Origin: Clostridia bacterium
Lineage (GTDB): Bacteria; Bacillota; Clostridia; Christensenellales; CAG-314
Length of the DNA: 15,196 nt
Direction of reading: 5' to 3'
NCBI GenBank assembly: GCA_900769665.1
Contig: CAAGHL010000055.1
Span: 1-15,196 of the forward strand
Shown: positions 1 to 6,654 of the stretch, in pieces
Layout of the letters: each line of letters starts with the position of its first letter
Numbering within the stretch: position 1 is the first letter of the stretch
Notes under the pieces: model-generated
The model's input: the letters and a program-made list of their open reading frames with translations, nothing else
What the model was told of the DNA's origin: nothing
Database searches by the model: none
Made by a program: the position numbers and the translations under genes

Positions 1-69
1 CTTGACCACTATTAGCTTATTGCCTTAGATTACTTATGGCTCTAACTCTAATCGTGCACGCTCGGGTGC
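1..69. repeat. Terminal direct repeat, left copy
   Basis: The first 69 bases are identical to bases 15128-15196. The copy starts inside the right arm of a 17-bp inverted repeat and ends exactly at the last stem base of a small hairpin (stem bases 66-69). Exact terminal identity of this kind is what an assembler leaves when a contig closes on itself, giving a 15,127-bp circle. It is also what remains when a contig runs between two copies of a repeat that share only this core. The sequence alone cannot separate the two. Confidence 0.97.
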
Positions 70-77
70 CGCAAAAA
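49..77 (+). repeat. Bulged-hairpin family, copy with GCAC/GTGC stem
   Basis: The copy reads TAATCGT, then GCAC (56-59), loop GCTCGG, GTGC (66-69), then CG and an A-run. The foot (TCGT before, CG after) matches the other copies, whereas the stem bases differ and remain complementary. The downstream CGCAAAAA also follows the copy at 15011-15033 when that one is read on its own strand. The 6-base loop makes it one base longer than most members. Confidence 0.6.
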
Positions 78-244
78 CGCTTCGCGCCTTGGAGATTGGA
101 ATTTTTCGTAGATTTTGTGTGCAAGCGAGCTGAAGTGTACCCACGTGGTGGGGTTCGTACGGTCAGTGTCGCTAATCCTACGAACGGCTACGCCGCGGAA
201 AAGAGCATCTCCAAGGTGGTTAGTGATGGCGAATGGAAACCCTA

Positions 245-313
245 GGGTTAATTTGGTTATCACTAATAATTTTTGCAGTCAATTAGGTTTGTTAGTGATA
301 ACTAAATTAACCC
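245..313. repeat. 69-bp hairpin element related to the TIRs of the neighbouring element
   Basis: Arms 245-266 and 292-313 are complementary over 22 positions with one mismatch (G opposite T), around a 25-base loop. The left arm has the same layout as the left end of the 389-bp element: GGGTT, six variable bases, GTYATCACTAA, then a block ending ATTTTTGC. The six variable bases differ completely between the two, yet each is matched by its own opposite arm. It begins directly after the shared TA at 243-244, forming the palindrome AACCCTAGGGTT. It could be a minimal MITE, a recombination site, or a long RNA hairpin. It is too far (about 380 bases) from the uxaC stop to be its terminator. Confidence 0.7.
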
Positions 314-494
314 CACACAATTTCATTATACAATATTTCGACAAAAATTAAAACCGTTTTGCACCTGTTCGTGCGCTTGTCGACAATTTAGCGATAGAAA
401 ACGACAGCCGAAGTGAGTTTTTGCCACCGACGTAATGCAATTTTTGCACATAAAAACGGCAAACAAGGCGTCCGAAATCTACGCAAATCAAAGC
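314..494. other. Non-coding spacer, no gene seen
   Basis: This is AT-rich sequence between the 69-bp hairpin and the uxaC terminator. Two small dyads are visible, GCAC-CTGTTC-GTGC around 361-374 and TGCAATTTTTGCA at 436-448. No open frame with a ribosome binding site, RNA gene or convincing promoter was found. Confidence 0.6.
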
Positions 495-533
495 AAAAAT
501 CGCACTCGATAGGCTCGAATGCGACTGATTTTT
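495..533 (-). terminator. Intrinsic terminator of the uronate operon
   Basis: On the minus strand the sequence folds as CGCATTCGA, loop GCCTA, TCGAGTGCG (nine pairs, one of them G:T) followed directly by ATTTTTG. An A-run precedes the stem, so it may also terminate plus-strand transcripts. It lies about 160 bases after the uxaC stop, at the end of the minus-strand gene block, as expected for the end of the transcript. Confidence 0.85.
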
Positions 534-692
534 GTATCAAAATTACTATACGTATGTATTTTTTGCTTACATGCAGCTTTTTATATTGACGTAAAACGGC
601 AAATCGGCAGAAAGGGTTGCTTCAGTCGCCTACCGCATTAGAAATACCGTTTTCCTTCGTTTTGCATATACGTTCACTTTGCGCGCTGCAAG

Positions 693-2063
693 CTACTTAC
701 CGAAGTAGGAAAGCGCATTGTTGTAGCAAACGTTTGCTACCGTTTGCTCGGCTTGTTCCAAGGGAAGTTCGCCGTTTTCCACCCATTCGCCAACCACCGA
801 GCAAAGCACTCGACGGAAGAAATCGTGACGTGCGTAGCTTGAAAAACTGCGACTGTCAGTCAACATGCCGTTGAACATACCCAGTCCGCCGCCGTTTGCG
901 TAGGCTTTGAGTTGGCGAGTAATGCCGTCGCGACTGTCGCAGAACCACCACGCCGCACCGAGTTGCAATTTGCCGCGCACTTCGCCCGCAAAGCACCCGA
1001 GCAAGGACAAAACTTGTTGGTATGCCGCCTCGCACATGGTGTACACCACCATTTTGGGGAGCGACTTTGCACTGTCCAACGTGTCGAGCAGGCTTTTTAG
1101 GTTGTTGATGTTCGGCGCTTCCGCAACGGAATCTCCGCCGACGTCACGCCCGAGCGCACCGTACAAACGAGTGCTGTTGTTGCGCATTACCGAGCAGTGC
1201 AATTGCATTGCCCAATTGTACTTTGCGTTGACCTTGCCCAGCGCCACAAGCACGTTGAAACGGAACGCCTCGACATCGGCTTGCGTGTAGTCGCCTTCCA
1301 AAATTTTGGCAAAAGCACGCTTGCCGCGGATTGGCGACGCATATTGAGGAAAGTTGCCTAGCGACACGTCGGAAACGGTTGCACCGTTGGCGTTGAAATA
1401 CTCGGCTCGTTGCTCGATGGCATGCACAAAGTCGTCGAAGTCGTCAATACGTCCGCACAATGGTTCGAGTTCCGCAAGGGTTGTGCACAAATTTGCCGCA
1501 TCCATCAGTTTGTCGCAACGGAACCCGGGGCGCACGGCAAAGCGATGTTCGCTGTCGGCAAGCAACTTGTGGTAGGACAAATCGCTTGTGACCTCATCGG
1601 TGGTGACAACGTGCGTAACGCTCGAGCGCACGATAAGGCTACGTGCGGAGAAGCCGCCCTCGGCAATAATCTCGCTTGTTTTTTGCCAAATTTCCTCGGC
1701 TGTGGTAGCGGAAATCGGCATACGTATGTTAAAATACTTTACCAATTCCATGTGTGCCCAATGGTAGACGGGGTTGCCGCAAAACAGCGGAAGCACAGTA
1801 GCAAACGCCACAAACTTGTCGTGATCGGATGCGTCGCCCGTGATAAGTCGCTCGTCAACGCCTGCTTGGCGCATCAAACGCCACTTGTAGTGGTCGCCGT
1901 ACAGCCACAACTGCGAGATGTTGTCAAATTGCTTGTCCTCGTAGATTTCCTTGGGGGACAAATGACAATGATAGTCGTACACAGGCAAGTCGCGCACCGT
2001 GTCGTACAATGTTGCCGCAGTAGGGTTGCTCAAAAACACGTTATCGTCAAAAATAGTTTTCAT
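693..2063 (-). CDS. uxaC: Uronate isomerase (glucuronate isomerase)
   Basis: This cytoplasmic enzyme of the amidohydrolase superfamily interconverts D-glucuronate and D-fructuronate (and D-galacturonate and D-tagaturonate). The 456-residue product has the usual family length of about 465. It opens with the family sequence including YDYHCHLSP, whose H32 and H34 are the expected metal ligands, and remains similar to UxaC through to the C-terminus. I chose the ATG at 2063, preceded closely by GGAAG; an in-frame TTG four codons upstream (2075) is possible but adds only MWKK. It is the last gene of the block, 36 bases after kdgK, and is followed by the terminator at 495-533. It supplies the first cytoplasmic step of the glucuronate route encoded by its neighbours. 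No odd residues or interruptions were seen. Confidence 0.96.
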   Translation of the reverse strand: MKTIFDDNVFLSNPTAATLYDTVRDLPVYDYHCHLSPKEIYEDKQFDNISQLWLYGDHYKWRLMRQAGVDERLITGDASDHDKFVAFATVLPLFCGNPVYHWAHMELVKYFNIRMPISATTAEEIWQKTSEIIAEGGFSARSLIVRSSVTHVVTTDEVTSDLSYHKLLADSEHRFAVRPGFRCDKLMDAANLCTTLAELEPLCGRIDDFDDFVHAIEQRAEYFNANGATVSDVSLGNFPQYASPIRGKRAFAKILEGDYTQADVEAFRFNVLVALGKVNAKYNWAMQLHCSVMRNNSTRLYGALGRDVGGDSVAEAPNINNLKSLLDTLDSAKSLPKMVVYTMCEAAYQQVLSLLGCFAGEVRGKLQLGAAWWFCDSRDGITRQLKAYANGGGLGMFNGMLTDSRSFSSYARHDFFRRVLCSVVGEWVENGELPLEQAEQTVANVCYNNALSYFGK

Positions 2064-2099
2064 TTTCTTCCACAAAAAGGTTTTTCGGTAATTCCGACA

Positions 2100-3119
2100 T
2101 TATCTTTGCACACGTCCGCTTGCGTCGCCGCCTGCCAAAGTTTGCACTTCCTTGACGGAAACCATGTTGTAATCGCCCTCGATACTGTGCTTGAGTGCGC
2201 TTGCCGCCACGGCAAATTCGATTGCTTGTTGCGGCTCATAGTTGTTGCTCATGGCGTAAATCAGTCCGCCGCCGAAGCTGTCGCCGCCACCCACGCGGTC
2301 GACGATACGCAGTGCGTACTTTTTGCTGAAATAGGCTTGTCCGCCGGTGTACAGCATGCCCGACCAATTGTTGTCGCTTGCCGAAATGCTTTCACGCAGA
2401 GTGATTGCCACCGCCTTGAAACCGAACTTGTCCGTCAGTTGCTTAGCAACGGAAACGTAGCCCTCGCGATTGAGTTTGCCCGTAGTGATGTCGGTGTCCG
2501 TCGCTTCGATACCGAACACGTCCTTGGCGTCTTCCTCGTTGGCAATGCACACGTCGACGTACTTGCAAATCTCGCTCATTACTTCGCAGGCTTGTTCCTT
2601 GCTCCACAGCTTTTTGCGGAAGTTTAGGTCGCACGATACAGTAATACCCATACTATGTGCCGCTTTCACTGCTTTAAGGGTAATTTCTGCGACGTTTTTG
2701 CTAAGCGCAGGTGTAATGCCCGTAAAGTGGAACCAAGTTGCGCCTTTAAGAATTTTGTTCCAATTAAAGTCGCCTTTGCCTGCCATTGCGATTGCGCTGT
2801 AAGCACGGTCGTAGATAACTTTGCTTGGGCGTTGGCTTGCGCCCTTTTCGCAGTAGTAGATACCTACGCGCTCGCCGCCACGGACGATAAGGCTTGTGTC
2901 CACGCCGAATTTGCGTAGGCTGTTTACGGCGGCTTGACCGATTTCGTGTTCGGGCAGTTTGCTGACAAACGCCACAGGAACGCCGTAGTTAGCCAAAGAA
3001 ACGGCGACGTTGGCCTCGGCACCGCCGAAAGTTGCTTGTAGATTGTCCGACTGCACAAAACGCAAGTAGCCTTGCGGCGCAAGACGGAGCATTAGTTCAC
3101 CAAATGTAATTACTCTCAT
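2100..3119 (-). CDS. kdgK: 2-keto-3-deoxygluconate kinase (PfkB family)
   Basis: It phosphorylates 2-keto-3-deoxy-D-gluconate (KDG) with ATP to give KDPG, the Eda substrate. The 339-residue product begins RVITFGELMLRLAP, typical of KDG kinases, with the substrate-side FGGAEANVAVSLANYG at 31-46. The PfkB signature at the anion hole reads DRVGGGDSF (274-282) instead of the common DTTGAGDAF; the catalytic Asp is D280. Related PfkB sugar kinases such as ribokinase or fructokinase are the alternative, but the pathway context strongly favours KdgK. AAGGA precedes the ATG at a suitable distance. The gap to eda upstream is 526 bases of unusual non-coding sequence, so kdgK-uxaC may have its own promoter; the gap to uxaC is only 36 bases. 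Confidence 0.93.
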   Translation of the reverse strand: MRVITFGELMLRLAPQGYLRFVQSDNLQATFGGAEANVAVSLANYGVPVAFVSKLPEHEIGQAAVNSLRKFGVDTSLIVRGGERVGIYYCEKGASQRPSKVIYDRAYSAIAMAGKGDFNWNKILKGATWFHFTGITPALSKNVAEITLKAVKAAHSMGITVSCDLNFRKKLWSKEQACEVMSEICKYVDVCIANEEDAKDVFGIEATDTDITTGKLNREGYVSVAKQLTDKFGFKAVAITLRESISASDNNWSGMLYTGGQAYFSKKYALRIVDRVGGGDSFGGGLIYAMSNNYEPQQAIEFAVAASALKHSIEGDYNMVSVKEVQTLAGGDASGRVQR

Positions 3120-3165
3120 GATTTTTTTTCCTTATTTTTATTTCGTTCGGGCAATAATATTGATT

Positions 3166-3306
3166 TCATTTGTAGGATTGTGTACATCGAGCGAAAAACG
3201 CCCTGATGGCTCCCTTCAGTCGGAGCAATACAATCGGCTTAAATGACATTTCCCAGCCGTGCCCTCCTTCCGAGGTTTTCTTGTCGATGCACACAAACCC
3301 CTCCAT
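3166..3306 (-). pseudogene. 46-codon open frame, likely relic or dispersed repeat
   Basis: On the minus strand an ATG at 3304-3306 opens a 46-residue frame rich in ordinary protein composition, including GGHGWEMSFKPIVLLRLKGA, and ends in TGA at 3166. There is no Shine-Dalgarno sequence. A second minus frame, shifted by one base, is open from about 3420 through this stretch and contains RLFLHEIADLMFGRNRHGG, so the coding-like signal passes between frames. That pattern fits a frameshifted remnant or a repeat that is often mis-called as short hypothetical proteins. I have a recollection, unverified, of similar short peptides in gut Clostridia. No function is assigned. Confidence 0.35.
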
Positions 3307-3494
3307 GTCGGTTTCGCCCGAACATCAAGTCGGCTATTTCGTGCAAAAACAATCTACCCACGCGGGGCGGCGTTAGTTTGGTCAATCGGTCAAGGGCGTC
3401 GTAATTTTTTATTTCCGCTATTCACACCTACGGCAGAAGACTACAAATCACTACAATACTAATCTTTACTCACAGCTCAAATGGGACTGCGTTC

Positions 3495-3516
3495 TACTCG
3501 TCCACGTTAGGTGGCG
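3495..3516 (+). repeat. Bulged-hairpin family, copy with CCAC/GTGG stem
   Basis: The copy reads TACTCGT, CCAC (3502-3505), GTTAG loop, GTGG (3511-3514), CG. In this copy the pairing can continue outward because CTA stands before and TAG after the core. It lies in the eda-kdgK gap. Confidence 0.65.
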
Positions 3517-3645
3517 TAGTTTTTACAATTCCAACTTTACTGCATTGCGAGGTCGTAGCTTGCGTTAGATAGCCACAACAGGCGACGCGTGTGTTGAGGC
3601 AGTGTACTAAGACGTACACGACGAAACCACGTTAGCACGTAGTGG

Positions 3646-4227
3646 CTAGATGACGTGAGATACGACCTCGCATATTTGCTTGCAGTTTTGGGCAATATCG
3701 CCCTTCATCATAAAACTACCACCCACGGCGTAGATTTTGTCGAAGGAAAGGAACTCGGCAAGGTTGTCTAGGTTTACGCCGCCTGTCGGGATAAACTTGA
3801 CTTGCGGGAACGGTCCGGACAAAGCTTTCAACGCTTTTAGACCGCCGTACACGTTGGCAGGGAAGAACTTGACTACGTCAATGCCCAGCTCCAACGCTTG
3901 CATGATTTCCGTCGGGGTCACGCAACCGGGGTAGTAGGGCAAACCGTTTGCCTTACACACCTTTGCCACGTCCGCGGACAGCCCCGGGGAAACGATAAAC
4001 TTTGCTCCTGCTTCCACCGCCGCTTGGGCTTGTTCGCCGTTGATAACCGTGCCTGCGCCGATGTTCATATCGGGGAAAAGCTTTACTCCAAGCGCAATCG
4101 CTTGCTTGGCGCATGCCGTACGGAAGGTAATTTCCGCCGTGTTTATGCCGCCGTCACGAAGTGCTTTCAATGTCGGCTCGGTGTCTTGCAAATTTTTTAT
4201 TACCACTACGGGTATTACTTTATCCAT
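3646..4227 (-). CDS. eda: KDPG aldolase (2-keto-3-deoxy-6-phosphogluconate aldolase)
   Basis: This cytoplasmic class I aldolase cleaves KDPG to pyruvate and D-glyceraldehyde-3-phosphate, the last step of the route. The 193-residue product carries the family residues: E32 and R36 in EITFRT, the Schiff-base lysine K120 in VVKFFPA, and the phosphate-binding FIPTGGVN around 145-152. It is a little shorter at the N-terminus than many homologues, starting almost at the first strand. The ATG at 4227 is preceded by ACGGAGA, a good ribosome binding site, so this start is well supported. The 177-nt leader upstream can fold in alternative ways that involve this site (see 4228-4404). It follows the uxuB gene and precedes a long non-coding gap before kdgK. 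Confidence 0.95.
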   Translation of the reverse strand: MDKVIPVVVIKNLQDTEPTLKALRDGGINTAEITFRTACAKQAIALGVKLFPDMNIGAGTVINGEQAQAAVEAGAKFIVSPGLSADVAKVCKANGLPYYPGCVTPTEIMQALELGIDVVKFFPANVYGGLKALKALSGPFPQVKFIPTGGVNLDNLAEFLSFDKIYAVGGSFMMKGDIAQNCKQICEVVSHVI

Positions 4228-4404
4228 AATAAAAATCTCCGTATAGTTAAGTCAACACACATCTTGCCACACGTTTGACGGAGGAGATGTGTGCGTAGGA
4301 CAACAACAGGGCAGTGCGCCGCGACAGGATCGCAAACCGCAGTTTGCCCTTTGAATGGAACCACGCCCAATCGTGCACGTCAGGTGCCGTGCGCATATAT
4401 TTCG
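4228..4404 (-). promoter_or_regulatory. Structured eda leader with possible SD-sequestering switch
   Basis: Read on the minus strand, the leader first has a bulged-hairpin copy (4369-4389). Next comes a branched fold closed by GGGCA/TGCCC that contains AAC-TGCG-GTT and GCG-ATCCTGT-CGC. Then comes a 9-bp stem, CACACATCT (4256-4264 on the plus strand) with AGATGTGTG (4285-4293). On the minus strand, ATCTCCTCCGT at the 5' side of that stem is complementary, apart from an insertion, to the eda ribosome binding site ACGGAGAT. Forming the stem and hiding the binding site compete for the same bases. This suggests, but does not show, attenuation or ligand control. No known riboswitch class was recognised. 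Confidence 0.35.
4369..4389 (+). repeat. Bulged-hairpin family, copy with GCAC/GTGC stem (GTCAG loop)
   Basis: The copy reads AATCGT, GCAC (4375-4378), GTCAG loop, GTGC (4384-4387), CG. It differs from the copy at 13511 by one loop base, and from the copy at 49 mainly in the loop. It begins 16 bases upstream of the end of the uxuB-eda gap, inside the transcribed leader of eda. Confidence 0.6.
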
Positions 4405-5247
4405 TCAAACCCCACTGTAAGCACTAAAGCCGCCGTCGATAGGCACAACCACGCCCGTGATAAAGGAAGCCGCCTCGCTACTGAGCAACAACAGCGTTGC
4501 GCCAGTCAACTCGGAAAAGTCGCCAAAACGTCCCATCGGTGTGGCGTTGAGAATTTTTTGCGTGCGTGCCGTGGGCGTGCCGTCATCGTTGAACAACAGT
4601 GCCTTGTTTTGCGCCGACACAAAGAACCCGGGGGCAATTGCGTTGACGCGGATGCCGACCTTGCTGAAATGCACGGCGAGCCATTGCGTAAAGTTGCTGA
4701 TTGCCGCCTTTGCACCGCTGTATGCAGGGATTTTGGTAAGCGGCGTGTAAGCGTTCATACTGCTGATGTTGAGGATACTGCAACCCGTCTTGCCGATCAT
4801 ATCCTTGGCAAAAACTTGCGTGGGCAGGAACGTCCCCGTGAAGTTGAGCCCAAACACAAACTCCACGCCCTTTTGGTCAAGGCTGAAAAAGTCGCCATCT
4901 ACGCTTTGTTCGCTTGCGTATTCGTTTACGCAGGTTGCGCGCGGATTGTTGCCACCTGCGCCGTTAATCAAAATGTCCACCGTGCCAAGCTCCGCCGTTA
5001 CTTCGTCGCGAGCCGCCACAATGCTTGCCTTATCCAGCACGTTGCATTGGTATGCGCGTGCCACAAGTCCCTTTGACGTCAGTCCGTCGGCGACACGTTG
5101 CGCCGCTTCCATGTTGAGGTCCAACAACGCAACCTTTGCGCCGTTTTGTGCAATGGCGTCGGCAAGTCCGCCGCAAATTACGCCGCCTGCACCCGTGATT
5201 ACCACTACTTTGTCTTTCAAATCTTTTACTTCGAACGGTATTTTCAT
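4405..5247 (-). CDS. uxuB: D-mannonate oxidoreductase / fructuronate reductase, SDR type
   Basis: It reduces D-fructuronate to D-mannonate with NAD(P)H, the second step of glucuronate catabolism. This is the short-chain dehydrogenase form known from Bacillus subtilis YjmF, not the long UxuB of enterobacteria. The 280-residue product has the cofactor loop ITGAGGVICGG (17-27), NGAG at 95-98, and the catalytic S163, Y176 and K180 (YSGAK). The C-terminal half keeps APGFF and the DGGF end typical of the family. I chose the ATG at 5247, preceded by a GGAAGGAAG ribosome binding site; a longer frame to 5352 adds an unlikely basic extension. Other sugar-acid SDRs (gluconate 5-dehydrogenase type) look similar, so the assignment leans partly on flanking uxuA, eda, kdgK and uxaC. 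Confidence 0.88.
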   Translation of the reverse strand: MKIPFEVKDLKDKVVVITGAGGVICGGLADAIAQNGAKVALLDLNMEAAQRVADGLTSKGLVARAYQCNVLDKASIVAARDEVTAELGTVDILINGAGGNNPRATCVNEYASEQSVDGDFFSLDQKGVEFVFGLNFTGTFLPTQVFAKDMIGKTGCSILNISSMNAYTPLTKIPAYSGAKAAISNFTQWLAVHFSKVGIRVNAIAPGFFVSAQNKALLFNDDGTPTARTQKILNATPMGRFGDFSELTGATLLLLSSEAASFITGVVVPIDGGFSAYSGV

Positions 5248-5457
5248 CGTAATTCTTCCTTCCTTTCCGTTTAGCTTTATTGTATATTTTGCCACAATCG
5301 TCGACGTTTTTCGTTGCGATTTCCTCATCATAAACGCCGATTTTGTCGGCAAAAAGGCAATACGTATATGTTTTTTAGTTACATTTGTTGTTTAGCGCAG
5401 TCTTGCGACGGCTTAAGCTTTTTTTTGCACGACCGCAACGCCGCACACCGCAAACAA
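5248..5457. other. uxuA-uxuB spacer
   Basis: This 210-bp gap has no gene. It contains a GCCGA-TTTTG-TCGGC dyad near 5335-5350 and an AT-rich stretch, AATACGTATATGTTTTTT, near 5360. That stretch resembles one near 547 (beyond uxaC) and, less well, one near 14942 (before the phosphatase gene). On the minus strand these could be promoter parts, but no clear -35/-10 pair could be fixed. Confidence 0.3.
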
Positions 5458-6495
5458 TTACTTGTTCAAATCCTTTGTCACAGCCTCAAACACGCCGCTA
5501 AGGTACGCCGCACCAAGCGCGCGATCGTACAGTCCGTAACCGGGTTTTGCGTCCTCGCCCCAAATATTACGTCCGTGGTCGGGGCGCAAATAGCCGTCAA
5601 AGCCGCCCTGTACAAGCGCCTTGACAATGGCGTAAATGTCCACGTTTCCGTCGGCGGTTTGATGTCCGTTTTCATAAAAATCCGTGTCGTTGACAAACTT
5701 CAACTGCCGCAAATGGGCAAAGTAAATGCGGTCGGCATACTTTGCCGCCATCTTGGGCAAATCGTTGAAACGCCCTGCACCCAAACTGCCCGTACAAAAG
5801 GTAATGCCGTTGTGCTTGTTGGGTACAGCCGCAAACAACTTGTCGTAGTCGCTTTCCCGTCCGACAATGCGCGGCAAATCGAAGATGTCCCACGGTGGGT
5901 CGTCGGGGTGGATCGCCATATTGATGCCCGTTTCGTCGCAAGCAGGCATAATCCCCTCGAGGAAGTACACCAAGTTGGCAAACAATTGTTCGTGGGTCAT
6001 GCCCTCGTAGTCGGCAAGCAAGCCGTTGAGCTGCTCGGGCGTGTAGCTTTCGTCCCAACCGGGCAAGCGCAAGTTGTGTTTGTCAAGTTTGTTGAAGTCC
6101 GCCTCGCTGTAACTGAGGCTTGTTGCGCCGTCAGCGTGCTTGTAGTACAAATTGGTGCGGAACCAATCGAACACGGGCATAAAGTTGTAGCAAATGCACT
6201 TTACGCCGTACTTGCCTAGGTTGCGGATGTTTTGCGCATAGTTGGCAATCAATCTGTCGCGAGAGGGTTTGCCAAGTTTGATGTCCTCGTGCACGGGCAC
6301 CGACTCGATGACTTCCATTTCCAATCCGTGTCGGTTGCTAAGTTCCTTCAGTCCGGCAATTTTGTCGCAATCCCACACTTCGCCGACGGGCACGTCGTAC
6401 ACTGCCGTCACCACGCCCGTCATACCGGGGATTTGTTTGATGTAGTCGAGGGGTATGCAGTCCTTTTCGCCATACCACCTAAATGTAAGTTTCAT
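5458..6495 (-). CDS. uxuA: D-mannonate dehydratase
   Basis: It dehydrates D-mannonate to 2-keto-3-deoxygluconate using a divalent metal (Mn2+ in studied homologues). The 345-residue product matches the shorter Gram-positive form. It begins MKLTFRWYG, and the expected metal ligands are visible: H196 in MAIHPDDPP, C234 in TFCTGSLG, H261 in FAHLRQ and D306 in LRPDHGR. I chose the ATG at 6495 because GGAGG sits eight bases upstream; the open frame continues to 6525 but would bury the binding site. It is the first pathway gene in transcription order, 159 bases after the SASA esterase gene, and a promoter or processing point in that gap is possible. Confidence 0.96.
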   Translation of the reverse strand: MKLTFRWYGEKDCIPLDYIKQIPGMTGVVTAVYDVPVGEVWDCDKIAGLKELSNRHGLEMEVIESVPVHEDIKLGKPSRDRLIANYAQNIRNLGKYGVKCICYNFMPVFDWFRTNLYYKHADGATSLSYSEADFNKLDKHNLRLPGWDESYTPEQLNGLLADYEGMTHEQLFANLVYFLEGIMPACDETGINMAIHPDDPPWDIFDLPRIVGRESDYDKLFAAVPNKHNGITFCTGSLGAGRFNDLPKMAAKYADRIYFAHLRQLKFVNDTDFYENGHQTADGNVDIYAIVKALVQGGFDGYLRPDHGRNIWGEDAKPGYGLYDRALGAAYLSGVFEAVTKDLNK

Positions 6496-6566
6496 TTGTT
6501 TTCCTCCGCTTGCGCCTACACGCAAAGCACCGTAAAGTCCGTTCTACCGTCCGCTCGATATGCCGC

Positions 6567-6592
6567 AAAAAGTACAAACGCATGCACTTTTT
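6567..6592 (-). terminator. Possible weak terminator or attenuator between esterase and uxuA
   Basis: Minus strand AAAAAGTGCA, loop TGCGTT, TGTACTTTTT forms a ten-pair, AU-rich stem (one G:T) ending in five T, 63 bases after the SASA stop. The stem is poor in G+C, so any termination would be partial. The same bases could also supply a promoter for uxuA (TTGTAA and TGTACT, 17 bases apart on the minus strand), so the assignment is tentative. Confidence 0.35.
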
Positions 6593-6654
6593 GTTACAAA
6601 AGCCATATAAACAGGGTAGACTTTTAGCTTTATTAATGTAGTTGCAATCCTCTG

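Larger units (their letters stand above)
1..242. mobile_element. MITE-like or structured-RNA element, right part (continues from 14981)
   Basis: Joined to 14981-15127 this makes a 389-bp element. Its right end is GGAAACCC (to 242) followed by TA (243-244); its left end is GGGTTTCC preceded by TA. The terminal arms pair over 11 bp (14981-14991 with 232-242) and again over ATCACTAA/TTAGTGAT (14995-15002 with 220-227). Nested inside this half are CCTTGGAGAT 87-96 with ATCTCCAAGG 207-216, TTCGTAG 105-111 with CTACGAA 178-184, GTACCCAC near 137-144 with the G-rich strand ending in GTAC at 160, and CGGC-TAC-GCCG at 185-195. Short open frames on both strands here have no ribosome binding site and look incidental. 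TA flanks suit a Tc1/mariner or IS630-mobilised MITE; the branched folding suits a structured RNA. No transposase is present. Confidence 0.5.
3120..3645. other. 526-bp intergenic region with coding-like relic and hairpins
   Basis: There is no convincing gene between eda and kdgK. The part next to kdgK (about 3166-3420) looks like a decayed coding sequence or a dispersed repeat (see 3166-3306). The part next to eda (about 3490-3645) is packed with dyads: the bulged hairpin at 3495-3516, GTGTAC-TAAGAC-GTACAC near 3602-3620, and CCAC...GTGG around 3626-3645. A small dyad GCTCC...GGAGC also lies near 3209-3226. The gap is far longer than any other between the pathway genes. Confidence 0.6.

Noticed and set aside
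36..351. Short open frames on both strands in the first 350 bases
   Set aside because: They lie within a region fully explained by nested inverted repeats, have no ribosome binding sites, and overlap one another on both strands.
1410..2627. 405-residue plus-strand open frame opposite uxaC and kdgK
   Set aside because: It runs antisense across two well-supported genes and an intergenic gap, has Cys/His/Val-rich shadow composition, and shows no domain or ribosome binding site.
3259..3462. 67-residue plus-strand open frame in the eda-kdgK gap
   Set aside because: There is no ribosome binding site, it opposes all other genes, and it overlaps two open minus-strand frames. It is better treated as part of a repeat or relic.
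6496..6525. Longer N-terminus for mannonate dehydratase (start at 6525)
   Set aside because: The extension would translate through the clear GGAGG ribosome binding site, and the family sequence begins at MKLTFRWYG (6495).
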